Below are positions 1 through 7,810 of a stretch of 9,272 nucleotides of DNA, piece by piece (the first letter of the stretch is position 1; every line of letters starts with the position of its first letter). Position numbers and translations under genes: made by a program. Source of the stretch: JARRNJ01 sp037385045. Its GTDB lineage: Bacteria > Pseudomonadota > Gammaproteobacteria > JASBUN01. The DNA lies in NCBI GenBank assembly GCA_037385045.1, contig JARRNJ010000096.1:1-9272 (forward strand). The letters are read 5' to 3'. Under the pieces are notes generated by a model. It did no database searches. It was not told the origin of the DNA and was given only the letters and a program-made list of their open reading frames with translations.

Positions 1-81
1 TCTTACTAGGGCCTCTTAACCTCACAGACTGCAGCGGTTCAAAGCCACCGTCGTGCGCCCGCTGCAGGGTGTTTTCGCACG

Positions 82-132
82 CGGTTTGCCGCGCCCATGG
101 CCCGCAAAAGGGCGGACTACCGTAGCAAACCG
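82..132. repeat. Inverted repeat in the leader of the lipoprotein operon
   Basis: A perfect 8-bp inverted repeat, CGGTTTGC (82-89) and GCAAACCG (125-132), encloses a second shorter one, CGCCC (92-96) and GGGCG (110-114). Together they could fold into a two-tier stem-loop about 70 bp upstream of the lipoprotein start. No T-tract follows, so it is not an obvious intrinsic terminator. It could be an mRNA leader structure or a protein-binding dyad. Apart from this, bases 1-201 show no convincing gene: the forward frames entering from the left edge meet stops within about 125 bases and have no recognisable product. Confidence 0.4.
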
Positions 133-201
133 TCGCACCTCGCCAGTGGCACGGACCATGCAATGCGACCGCCAAGCCGATTTCAGCGGGGAACGTACGC
201 A

Positions 202-627
202 ATGCAGGCAACCGCCGTCCAACCGCGGAAGCAGATACCGGTAGCGAGCTGGGTGGCCGCTTCGCGCTGGCTGCTGCTGCTCGCGCTGCTGACCCTGACC
301 GCCGGTTGCGCCGAGTTCGAGGCGCGCCCGCGGCCGGCTCCGGTCACCGTTTCCGAAGTCATTCGCCTCAGCCACAAGGACGTCGCCGCCAAGGAGATTA
401 TCCGGCGCATGCGCGCGGCGGGCACCGTCTATCGGCTCGACGCCGGCCAGCTGGCGCGGCTTCACGATCAAGGCGTCGCCGACGCCGTCATCAACTACAT
501 GCAGCGCACCTACCTGCGGGCGGTGAGACGGCGCGAGGCGCGGGCCGAACGGCACTTCTGGTCCATGGGCGACGACGGCTACTGGTACGGTTTCGACCCC
601 GACGGCGACATGGACGCGCCTTATTGA
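202..627 (+). CDS. Small secreted lipoprotein, function unknown
   Basis: A 141-residue protein. The N-terminus is a lipoprotein signal: basic residues (R9, K10, R22), a leucine-rich core (24-32) and the lipobox L-T-A-G-C with lipidation at Cys36. The residue after Cys is Ala rather than Asp, so by the Lol rule it should be sorted to the outer membrane. Residues about 47-95 form a helical segment of the pattern V-S-E-V-I ... I-I-R-R-M ... L-D-A-G-Q-L ... G-V-A-D-A-V-I-N-Y-M, seen in several small proteobacterial envelope lipoproteins. The tail is Arg-rich and then ends in an acidic, aromatic stretch (W, Y, D). The ATG at 202 is chosen over an in-frame ATG at 97 because a purine-rich GGGGAA lies just upstream and the lipoprotein signal then sits near the N-terminus. 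It is the first gene of an apparent operon with the cytochrome and DoxX-like genes. The biochemical function is not recognised. Confidence 0.8.
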   Translation: MQATAVQPRKQIPVASWVAASRWLLLLALLTLTAGCAEFEARPRPAPVTVSEVIRLSHKDVAAKEIIRRMRAAGTVYRLDAGQLARLHDQGVADAVINYMQRTYLRAVRRREARAERHFWSMGDDGYWYGFDPDGDMDAPY

Positions 628-666
628 CCCGGCAATTTCCCCACCCCGCGGCGCGAGCCGCCGACA

Positions 667-674
667 AAGGAGAA
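667..674 (+). promoter_or_regulatory. Strong ribosome binding site of the cytochrome gene
   Basis: AAGGAGAA lies 7 nt before the ATG at 682. It fixes that start and is the best Shine-Dalgarno sequence in the left operon. Confidence 0.7.
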
Positions 675-681
675 CTTCACA

Positions 682-1119
682 ATGCACAGCCGCACCTGGT
701 CCGAATGGATGCTCGCTTCGATCGGCGCCGCCGCCCTGCTGCTCGCCGCGCCTTCCGGCGCCTACGCCGCACCGCTGCAGCAGGCGGTCGCCCACGGCCG
801 CGAGATCTTCGCTCACGACACCTTCGGCGGACGCGGGCTCACCTGCAACAGCTGCCACAGCGGCCTGGGCAAGACCCAGGGTCACCTGCCCAACGGCGCC
901 GCCATTCCCAGCCTGGTCAAAGCGGCGGCGATCTTTCCGCGCTACAAGCCGCGCCTGCACAAGGTCGTCACTTTGGAACAACAGGTGCGGGGCTGCGTCG
1001 CCGGCGCCCTCGGCGGCAAGCCGCCCGCCTACGGCAGCCGTACGCTGGTGGACCTGATCGCCTACCTGGGCTCCCTGGCCCAGGGACAACCGGTCCATAT
1101 CGGCGGCGCGCCCAGATAG
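682..1119 (+). CDS. Periplasmic monohaem cytochrome c, TsdA/SoxA-like fold
   Basis: A 145-residue exported electron carrier. The Sec signal peptide has a hydrophobic core (about 11-23) and probable cleavage after A-Y-A (27-29). One haem c site is present, C55-N-S-C-H59. The mature part contains no methionine, so the usual class I Met haem ligand is missing. Cys105 (in Q-V-R-G-C) lies 46 residues after His59, a spacing close to that of the His/Cys-ligated haems of thiosulfate dehydrogenase TsdA and SoxA. The downstream pattern (S-R-T-L-V-D-L-I-A-Y-L, about 125-135) also resembles the final helix of those cytochromes. Other possible distal ligands are His94 or a lysine. The DoxX-like membrane protein two genes downstream suggests a role in periplasmic sulfur or quinone-linked redox. 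The cytochrome c assignment is certain; the sulfur role and Cys ligation are inference. Confidence 0.88.
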   Translation: MHSRTWSEWMLASIGAAALLLAAPSGAYAAPLQQAVAHGREIFAHDTFGGRGLTCNSCHSGLGKTQGHLPNGAAIPSLVKAAAIFPRYKPRLHKVVTLEQQVRGCVAGALGGKPPAYGSRTLVDLIAYLGSLAQGQPVHIGGAPR

Positions 1120-1173
1120 CCCCGCAGGCGGACGCTGCACCGCGCCCGCCGCGGCACCAACCCGGAGGACGTT

Positions 1174-1608
1174 ATGAACGCTGCACAACGACTGCGTGTT
1201 ACGCTGACCGCCGTGCTTGCGGCCGGCGCATTGTTGCTGGGAACACCGGCGGTGGCGCTGGCCCAACATCACCCCGGTGAGGAAATCGCCACCGCGGCCA
1301 AGCACGCCGGCCTGGCCGCCAGCGTCACCGCCACCAGGCAGGTGCACCTGCACCTGCATCACGTGATCAACTGCCTGGTGGGCACCGGTGATCCGCTGTT
1401 CGACGCCGCCGCCGGCTATCCCTGCAAGGGCCAGGGCGACGGCGCGCTGAACGACGTCAACGATGCGCCGCAACGCTACGCGCGCCTGGAGGAGGCCCTG
1501 CACCTGGCCCGGGTCGGCACCCGCGTACAGGCGTTCCGGCCGGATCACAACATCGCCGTGGCGGTGAAGGATCTCCTCGACGAAGCACAACCGTCGGCGG
1601 GCTCATGA
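1174..1608 (+). CDS. Secreted His/Cys-containing protein, function unknown
   Basis: A 144-residue protein. A cleavable signal peptide is clear: R6/R8, hydrophobic core 11-29, and A-L-A before Q31. The mature protein starts with H32-H33 and carries a conspicuous segment H58-L-H-L-H-H63-V-I-N-C67, then a second cysteine at C84 in Y-P-C-K-G-Q-G. The two cysteines could form a disulfide, and the histidines could bind metal or haem. There is no CxxCH, so it is not a c-type cytochrome. Overall it looks helical, perhaps a four-helix bundle. GGAGGA (1164-1169) lies 4 nt before the ATG. Its stop overlaps the start of the DoxX-like gene (ATGA), which implies coupled translation and perhaps a physical partnership. 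I do not recognise the family; a periplasmic accessory subunit or cofactor-binding partner of the DoxX-like protein is a guess from context. Confidence 0.8.
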   Translation: MNAAQRLRVTLTAVLAAGALLLGTPAVALAQHHPGEEIATAAKHAGLAASVTATRQVHLHLHHVINCLVGTGDPLFDAAAGYPCKGQGDGALNDVNDAPQRYARLEEALHLARVGTRVQAFRPDHNIAVAVKDLLDEAQPSAGS

Positions 1609-2546
1609 GCGCCGGGCGACACGCGCACGCGATGCCGGGCGCCGGCACGGCCGGCATCGAACACGGGCGCCCAACGGCGCCATTGCTGCACCTGCGACGC
1701 TTCGTTCCCACCGACAGCCAGCGCCAGGCGTTTGCGGTACTGCGCATCGCGTTCGGCCTGCTGTGGCTGATCAACGCCTGGTTTCAGCTGCAAAGCGCCA
1801 TCACCGGCCATTTCATGGCGGCCTGGGTGCAGGCCGCGGCGGGACAGGCACCCTGGCTGCACGATTACGTCCTGGCCACGGCGCAGTGGGGCTACAGCCT
1901 GTTCCTGTGGTCCACACTGGAGGCCTTCGGCGCGCCCTACGGCGCCGGCACCACCGACCCCGGCACCGGCATCATCTACGCGGTGGCGTTCGCGTTCCTG
2001 CTCGCCACCCGCCCCTGGCGCCGGCTGCGCCTCGGGGGTGCCGAGGACCCTCACCCGCCCGCCTCGCCCGCGGCTTCCGGGCCGGACCCGGTGGCGCTGG
2101 CACGGGTGCTGTTCGGCCTGTTGTGGGCGTTCGACGCCTTTTGGAAATGGCATCCATACTTCTTCAATCACTTCCTCGACTTTCTCGCCGCCGGCCAGCA
2201 GCACCAGCCGGCCTGGATCGTCGCCTATATCGGGCTGTTCGTGCACCTGATCCGGGCCGTGGGTCCGCACCTGGCGGCACTGCTGACGGCGATCCTGGAG
2301 ACCCTCATTGCCGTGAGCCTGATCACCGGCCGCTGGCTGGCGCTGTTCGCGCCGCTGGGCGCGCTGTTCAGCCTCGGGATCTGGACCACGGCCGAGGGTT
2401 GGGGCGGGCCCTATGCCCGCGGCGTGACCGGCAGCCCGGACAGCCTGATCGGCACCGCCATCATCTACTTTTTCGTGTTCCTGTTCGTGATCGTCGCTTA
2501 CGACGCGCTGCCGCGCCGCCGCGCCCGCGCCGCGTCCGGCGGCTGA
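1605..2546 (+). CDS. DoxX-like integral membrane protein with two homologous halves
   Basis: A 313-residue, strongly hydrophobic inner-membrane protein with about seven or eight membrane segments (approximately 43-63, 88-106, 121-135, 163-182, 205-217, 222-240, 245-262, 281-299). The two halves match each other. L-R-I-A-F-G-L-L-W-L-I-N-A-W (46-59) pairs with A-R-V-L-F-G-L-L-W-A-F-D-A-F (166-179). W-S-T-L-E-A-F-G-A-P-Y-G (102-113) pairs with W-T-T-A-E-G-W-G-G-P-Y-A (260-271), each followed by a final helix containing I-I-Y. A Pro/Ala-rich loop (about 146-162) joins them. The F-G-L-L-W start and G-x-P-Y turn resemble the DoxX/DoxD superfamily, whose DoxD member is a subunit of archaeal thiosulfate:quinone oxidoreductase. 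The start overlaps the preceding stop, with only a weak GGCGGG upstream, as expected for coupled translation. Quinone-linked oxidation together with the adjacent cytochrome is plausible but unproven. Confidence 0.72.
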   Translation: MSAGRHAHAMPGAGTAGIEHGRPTAPLLHLRRFVPTDSQRQAFAVLRIAFGLLWLINAWFQLQSAITGHFMAAWVQAAAGQAPWLHDYVLATAQWGYSLFLWSTLEAFGAPYGAGTTDPGTGIIYAVAFAFLLATRPWRRLRLGGAEDPHPPASPAASGPDPVALARVLFGLLWAFDAFWKWHPYFFNHFLDFLAAGQQHQPAWIVAYIGLFVHLIRAVGPHLAALLTAILETLIAVSLITGRWLALFAPLGALFSLGIWTTAEGWGGPYARGVTGSPDSLIGTAIIYFFVFLFVIVAYDALPRRRARAASGG

Positions 2547-2553
2547 CCGCACC

Positions 2554-4455
<1,902 letters not shown>

Positions 4456-4501
4456 GGCACGGCAGTTTACCAGCCGCTTGCCGCGCCCGCAGGACCGCCG
4501 C

Positions 4502-5386
4502 TCACGGCCGCGCCGGCCGGCGCTCGCGCATGGCCAATACGCCGGCCGCGCATACCAGCAGGGCGCCGAACAACGACCAGTGGTCCGGGATCTCGTCCCA
4601 GAAGCCCCAGCCCAGGCCGGCGGCGAACACCACCACCATGTAGGTCAGCGGACCGACCCGCGATGCCGGCGCATAGTAGTAACCGCGGGTGAGCAGCAGC
4701 TGGCCGCTGCTGGCAAAGAAACCGGTCAGCAGCAGCCCCAGCCACAGGGAAGGATCCGGCGTCTGCCAGGACCAGAGCAGCGGAATGCCCGACACCAACG
4801 TGGCCAGGGTGGCGAAGTAGAATACCGTGCGCGCAGCAGGTTCGGTGGCCGACAGCTGGCGCAGGGTCACGAACGACAGCGCGGTACACACCCCGGCGGC
4901 GCAACCGACCAGCGCCGAGAGCTGCAACAGCCCCTGGCTCGGTTTCAGAATCAGCGCCACGCCCAGGAAACCGATGGGGACGGCCCAGCGCAGGGTCGCC
5001 GGCACCGGCTCGCGCAACCACAACGCCGCCATGAAGGGGACATACAACGGCGCGGCGTAATTGAGCAGCACGGCGTCGGCAAGAGTAAGGTGGGCGATGG
5101 CGAAGAAGTAACAGTACATGGCGCCCAGGCCCAGCGCTCCGCGCAGCAGGTGCAGGCGCAGATGCTCCGTGCGCAGCGCGCCCAGACCGCGCTTCATCAG
5201 CCAGGGCATCAACAACAACATGCCGAAAAGGTTGCGGAAAAACACCACCATGGTGTTGGGCAGTTCGGCCGACACGTGCTTGACCATGGCGCCGGCGGCC
5301 GCAAACAGCAGCGCCGACGCCAACGTCAGGACGGCGGCGCGGGGATAGTTGTCCTGGCGCGCCGGGGCAGGCGCACGCGTTTTCAC
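4502..5386 (-). CDS. EamA-family (DMT) transporter
   Basis: A 294-residue polytopic inner-membrane protein with the usual length and two-fold EamA layout: about ten helices, first repeat about 12-140, second about 150-285. Typical features are V-V-F-F-R-N in helix 2, L-N-Y-A-A-P-L-Y in helix 4 and the matching G-P-L-T-Y-M-V-V in helix 9. The closest general resemblance is to RhaT/EamA-type metabolite exporters; the substrate cannot be read from sequence. I choose the GTG at 5386-5384 because it gives the standard length and overlaps the TGA of the upstream sirB2 gene (GTGA), a classic sign of coupled translation. The same frame stays open for 167 more codons upstream, but those read antisense-like sequence over sirB2. 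The gene probably belongs to a sirB2-DMT-yheS operon. Confidence 0.9.
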   Translation of the reverse strand: MKTRAPAPARQDNYPRAAVLTLASALLFAAAGAMVKHVSAELPNTMVVFFRNLFGMLLLMPWLMKRGLGALRTEHLRLHLLRGALGLGAMYCYFFAIAHLTLADAVLLNYAAPLYVPFMAALWLREPVPATLRWAVPIGFLGVALILKPSQGLLQLSALVGCAAGVCTALSFVTLRQLSATEPAARTVFYFATLATLVSGIPLLWSWQTPDPSLWLGLLLTGFFASSGQLLLTRGYYYAPASRVGPLTYMVVVFAAGLGWGFWDEIPDHWSLFGALLVCAAGVLAMRERRPARP

Positions 5387-5781
5387 GCCGCGGCCCCGGC
5401 CACCAGCGGCAGAGGATTGCGGGTAACGGCGACCAATACGATGTAGACGAATACCGCCACCGCCGCGGCCCAGGCCGTAACCCGTACCGGTTTGGTGCGT
5501 CCCCGGCGCAGCGCCACCATGCCCAGTGCGATATAGACCAGCAGCCCGATGATCTTCGCCGTCAGCCACGGCTGCTGCAGAGGATACTGCGCCGTCAGCA
5601 CGGCGAGCACGATGGCGCTGGCCAGCAATAGCGTATCGACCACGTGGGGCACAATCCGCACCCAGCGCCGGCGCAGGCGGGCGGAATCGCGCATCATCCA
5701 GATGCCGCGGATCACGAACAGTGTGATACTGGTCGCCGCGCTCAGCACGTGCACGTCCCGAACCCATTGCCACAATGCCAT
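5383..5781 (-). CDS. SirB2/YchQ-family inner-membrane protein
   Basis: A 132-residue protein with four predicted membrane helices (about 13-30, 47-65, 75-92, 102-122). It matches the SirB family (Pfam SirB, E. coli YchQ): an N-terminal W-V-R-D-V-H11, an F-V-I-R-G segment in helix 1, I-V-P-H46-V-V-D49-T-L-L-L at the start of helix 2 and a short K-I-I-G-L-L helix 3. The two histidines are candidate functional residues. The family name comes from a reported effect on invasion gene expression in Salmonella; its molecular role is not established. The ATG at 5781 is chosen because GGAGG (5791-5787 on the minus strand) lies 5 nt upstream; a longer in-frame extension to 5976 has no family similarity. 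It is the first gene of the minus-strand operon, overlapping the DMT transporter gene by 4 nt. Confidence 0.85.
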   Translation of the reverse strand: MALWQWVRDVHVLSAATSITLFVIRGIWMMRDSARLRRRWVRIVPHVVDTLLLASAIVLAVLTAQYPLQQPWLTAKIIGLLVYIALGMVALRRGRTKPVRVTAWAAAVAVFVYIVLVAVTRNPLPLVAGAAA

Positions 5782-6090
5782 AGATGCCTCCGCGCGCCCG
5801 CCCCGGATCCGGCTTCCCAGTGTAGCAGGGCGGTGACGGCAACGGGCGGCCCTCGGCCGGGAACTCGCGCCGGTGGCGGCGATCCAATTGTTAAGCCGAC
5901 TGCGCTTTCGAGGCCGTATGGCCGCAGTGCCCAGCTGCTGGTTGTTCAGATTCCGCTGCAGCCACGCAAGGTACAACCGCAGCTCACAACCCTTCGTTTA
6001 TCAGGGATTGGGTCGCTCGAAGCGAAGCGGCGGCAGTCGCTATAATGCCCCTGCATCCGTTCCAACTCACGACCTGCTGGAGGACCATGC
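5782..6090. other. Divergent intergenic region between sirB2 and the GST gene
   Basis: This 309-bp region has no convincing gene. It holds the sirB2 ribosome binding site (5787-5791), a possible minus-strand -10 box TACACT (5824-5819) and the TATAAT of the GST promoter (6041-6046). Between them are several small dyads: ACTGCG (5899-5904) with CGCAGT (5923-5928), enclosing GGCC-GTAT-GGCC (5912-5923), and the 11-bp near-palindrome CCAGCTGCTGG (5931-5941). The part from about 5885 to 6010 is less GC-rich than the flanking genes. Short open frames cross it but resemble no known family. Confidence 0.5.
6041..6046 (+). promoter_or_regulatory. Sigma70-type -10 box of the GST gene
   Basis: A perfect TATAAT lies 45 bp before the GST start, preceded by GC. 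No convincing -35 TTGACA is seen at 16-18 bp upstream, so the promoter either depends on an activator or relies on the strong -10. The predicted transcript would start near 6053, with a leader of about 38 nt. Confidence 0.55.
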
Positions 6091-6807
6091 ATGAGCAATC
6101 CCGCACCGCTCGCCAACCCGCACGCCATGCGTCTCTACAGTGCGCGCGTCTGTCCCTTTGTCCAGCGCGTGCGCCTGGCGCTGCTGGAAAAGGGCCTGGA
6201 GTATGAGACGGTGGACGTGGATCTGGACAATATTCCCGACTGGTACCGGAGCATCTCACCGTACGGCAAGGTTCCGCTGCTGCAACGCGGCGGGGATTCG
6301 GTGTGGGAGTCGACGGTCATCAATGAATACCTGGAAGAAGTGTATCCCGAGCCGCCGCTGCTGCCCCGCGATCCGGGGCAGCGGGCGCTGGCGCGCATCT
6401 GGATCGACTACGCCAATACCCAGTTCCTGCCCTGGTTCTACAAACTGCTGCTGGAGCAGGACGCGGGGCGCCAGCAGGAATTGGCGCAACGACTGAGCGA
6501 GGCGCTGCGTTACATGGAAGGGGACGGCATCGGCGCCAGCGATGGTGACTATTGGCTCGGCGGGCGTTTGACGCTTGTCGATCTGGCCTTCTATCCGTTT
6601 TTCGAGCGCTTTCCGGTGCTCGACCACTACCGCAGCTACCGGCTGCCCGAGGAATGCGCCCGCCTGCGGCAGTGGATCATGGCGATGCAGGCCAGGGCGT
6701 CGGTGGAGCAGATCCGCAATCCCGACGATTTCTACGTTGAGCGCTACGCCCGCTACGCCGACGGCAGCGTCAGTGGTGGCACGGCGCAGGAGATGCGCGA
6801 CGCATGA
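6091..6807 (+). CDS. Glutathione S-transferase, Omega/Lambda-like
   Basis: A 238-residue soluble GST. The N-terminal thioredoxin-fold domain has the catalytic motif V-C21-P-F-V-Q-R-V-R-L-A-L, the cis-proline K60-V-P62-L-L and E73-S74, which binds the gamma-glutamyl part of glutathione. The C-terminal all-helical domain (about 95-215) has the usual L-T-L-V-D-L-A-F-Y-P-F-F segment with its N-capping Asp. A Cys in C-P-F is typical of Omega and Lambda GSTs, which act as thiol transferases or dehydroascorbate/deglutathionylating enzymes rather than conjugating enzymes. Stringent starvation protein A has the same fold but lacks this C-P-F, so SspA is unlikely. GGAGGA (6079-6084) sits 6 nt before the ATG; another ATG at 6087 is out of frame and too close to it. 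The gene has its own promoter and is followed by a separate promoter for the DsrC-like gene. Confidence 0.88.
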   Translation: MSNPAPLANPHAMRLYSARVCPFVQRVRLALLEKGLEYETVDVDLDNIPDWYRSISPYGKVPLLQRGGDSVWESTVINEYLEEVYPEPPLLPRDPGQRALARIWIDYANTQFLPWFYKLLLEQDAGRQQELAQRLSEALRYMEGDGIGASDGDYWLGGRLTLVDLAFYPFFERFPVLDHYRSYRLPEECARLRQWIMAMQARASVEQIRNPDDFYVERYARYADGSVSGGTAQEMRDA

Positions 6808-6821
6808 CCGGACCGGCCGCG

Positions 6822-6849
6822 TTGTGACGAGGGCCATGTGGCCTATACT
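6822..6849 (+). promoter_or_regulatory. Sigma70-type promoter of the DsrC-like gene
   Basis: TTGTGA (6822-6827) and TATACT (6844-6849) are separated by 16 bp and match the -35 and -10 consensus at 4/6 and 5/6 positions. Transcription would begin near 6856, placing the stem-loop at 6860-6884 at the very 5' end of the mRNA. The promoter lies just after the GST stop, so the DsrC-like gene can be expressed separately. Confidence 0.55.
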
Positions 6850-6859
6850 GAGTCCAGTG

Positions 6860-6884
6860 GACGCGCCAACGCTGTTGGGGCGTC
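6860..6884 (+). promoter_or_regulatory. Stem-loop in the leader of the DsrC-like gene
   Basis: Two 11-nt arms, GACGCGCCAAC (6860-6870) and GTTGGGGCGTC (6874-6884), pair perfectly except for one central G-G mismatch and enclose the loop GCT. No T-tract follows and the structure lies between promoter and ribosome binding site. It is therefore more likely a 5' leader hairpin (stability or control) or an operator dyad than a terminator. Confidence 0.6.
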
Positions 6885-6920
6885 GTCCTGAAGTGAATTT
6901 GGTACCGAGGAAGGGCGCAG

Positions 6921-7283
6921 ATGACGGACATCAACAAGTTGATGCAGAACCCGGAGGCGGATCCGGACCAACTGGATCGGATCAACGACCTGGCCGACTG
7001 GAACGAGGACAAAGGCAAGGCGCTGGCCGCCGAGGACGGCATCGACATGACCGATGCCCATTGGGCGGTCGTGCATTTTCTCCGCGATTACTACATCGAG
7101 CACGGCAAAGCCCAAAGCGGCCGCGAGCTGAGCGAGTTGCTCAATGAGCGTTTCCAGGACCAGGGCGGGCGCAAACACCTGTACCGCCTGTTCCCCAAAG
7201 GCCCCATCGTCCAGGGCAGCCGTATCGGCGGCGTCCCGCTGCCCGAATATGCCAAGGACGATTCGTTCGGCTACACCATGTAA
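6921..7283 (+). CDS. DsrC/TusE-family protein lacking all cysteines
   Basis: A 120-residue soluble protein with the DsrC/TusE fold signature: W27-N residues, H47-W48-x-V-V-x-F-L-R-D-Y-Y (47-58), L-Y-R-L-F-P-K-G-P (87-95) and the C-terminal arm R-I-G-G-V-P-L-P (101-108). DsrC carries sulfur on two arm cysteines and TusE on one. Here the CysB position is Ser100, and the arm continues past the usual C-terminal Cys as an acidic/aromatic tail ending at Met120. The whole protein has no Cys, so it cannot act as a persulfide or trisulfide carrier. Cys-poor DsrC paralogues of presumed regulatory or accessory role occur in sulfur oxidisers. GAGGAAGG (6907-6914) lies 6 nt before the ATG. It appears monocistronic, with its own promoter and a leader hairpin. 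Family assignment is strong; function is inferred. Confidence 0.9.
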   Translation: MTDINKLMQNPEADPDQLDRINDLADWNEDKGKALAAEDGIDMTDAHWAVVHFLRDYYIEHGKAQSGRELSELLNERFQDQGGRKHLYRLFPKGPIVQGSRIGGVPLPEYAKDDSFGYTM

Positions 7284-7354
7284 TTCCCCCTCACGCCCGG
7301 CCCCGCAGCCGCCCATCGTTTGCCTGTTCGGTCGATCCCGCTGAGATAGGCGCG

Positions 7355-7789
7355 CTAGTCGTCGCTTTGCACGCGTGCGCGTCGGCGCTTGCGTTCTGCC
7401 TGCTGGCGTTTCTGTTCCAGCCGCCGCCGCTTGGCGGCCAGGGTCGGTTTGGTTTTGCGCCGCGGCTTGGGCACCGTGCACGCCGCCCGCACCAGGGCCA
7501 CGAGGCGCTCGAGTGCATCGTCGCGGTTGCGCTCCTGAGTCCGGAAGCGGCGCGCATCGATCACGATCACGCCCTCGCCGGTCATGCGCCGCCCTGCCAG
7601 CCGCCGCAGCCGCTCGCGGACCGCTGGCGCCAGGCCCGGCGCACGGGCGGCGTCGAAGCGCAGCTGCACCGCTGTCGCCACCTTGTTGACGTTCTGGCCG
7701 CCGGGGCCCGAGGCGCGCACAAACTGCCACTGCAACTCGCGCTGATCAATCACCGCGCCGTCGCCGATGTGTAGGAAATCATCATTCAC
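7355..7789 (-). CDS. arfB: Ribosome-rescue peptidyl-tRNA hydrolase ArfB
   Basis: A 144-residue protein close in length to E. coli ArfB/YaeJ (140). It carries the class I release-factor catalytic motif S-G-P-G30-G31-Q32-N-V-N-K, which hydrolyses peptidyl-tRNA on stalled ribosomes. The conserved G-V-I-V-I ... F-R-T-Q-E-R-N follows (73-89), then a strongly basic Lys/Arg-rich tail (about 108-139) that in ArfB enters the empty mRNA channel. No codon-recognition domain is present, which separates it from RF1/RF2. The start is a GTG at 7789, the only plausible start giving the complete N-terminal strand; no strong Shine-Dalgarno sequence precedes it. It lies 21 bp after the stop of the small cytochrome c gene, so the two are probably co-transcribed, although a functional link is not obvious. 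Confidence 0.93.
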   Translation of the reverse strand: MNDDFLHIGDGAVIDQRELQWQFVRASGPGGQNVNKVATAVQLRFDAARAPGLAPAVRERLRRLAGRRMTGEGVIVIDARRFRTQERNRDDALERLVALVRAACTVPKPRRKTKPTLAAKRRRLEQKRQQAERKRRRARVQSDD

Positions 7790-7810
7790 CGCGACCCCGT
7801 GCGGATTCCG

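Noticed and set aside
30..50. GGTTCAAA resembling the T-loop of a tRNA
   Set aside because: The flanking bases do not pair into a T-stem and no acceptor, D or anticodon arms can be found.
97..201. Earlier start for the lipoprotein at 97
   Set aside because: It would push the lipoprotein signal 35 residues inward and has no good ribosome binding site.
22..1590. Open frame of 522 codons on the minus strand opposite the lipoprotein, cytochrome and His/Cys genes
   Set aside because: It is antisense to three genes with clear signal peptides, a haem site and good ribosome binding sites. Its composition (Gly, Arg, Ala, Gln rich) is that of a high-GC shadow, with no recognisable domain.
5782..5976. 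N-terminal extension of the SirB2 protein to 5976
   Set aside because: The extension is Arg-rich with no family similarity, and the ATG at 5781 has a well-placed GGAGG.
6091..6807. Stringent starvation protein A
   Set aside because: The catalytic C-P-F motif is characteristic of Omega/Lambda GSTs and is absent from SspA, and the usual sspB neighbour is missing.
6843..7730. Open frame of 295 codons on the minus strand spanning the DsrC-like gene and most of arfB
   Set aside because: It overlaps two recognisable genes in other frames and shows no domain.
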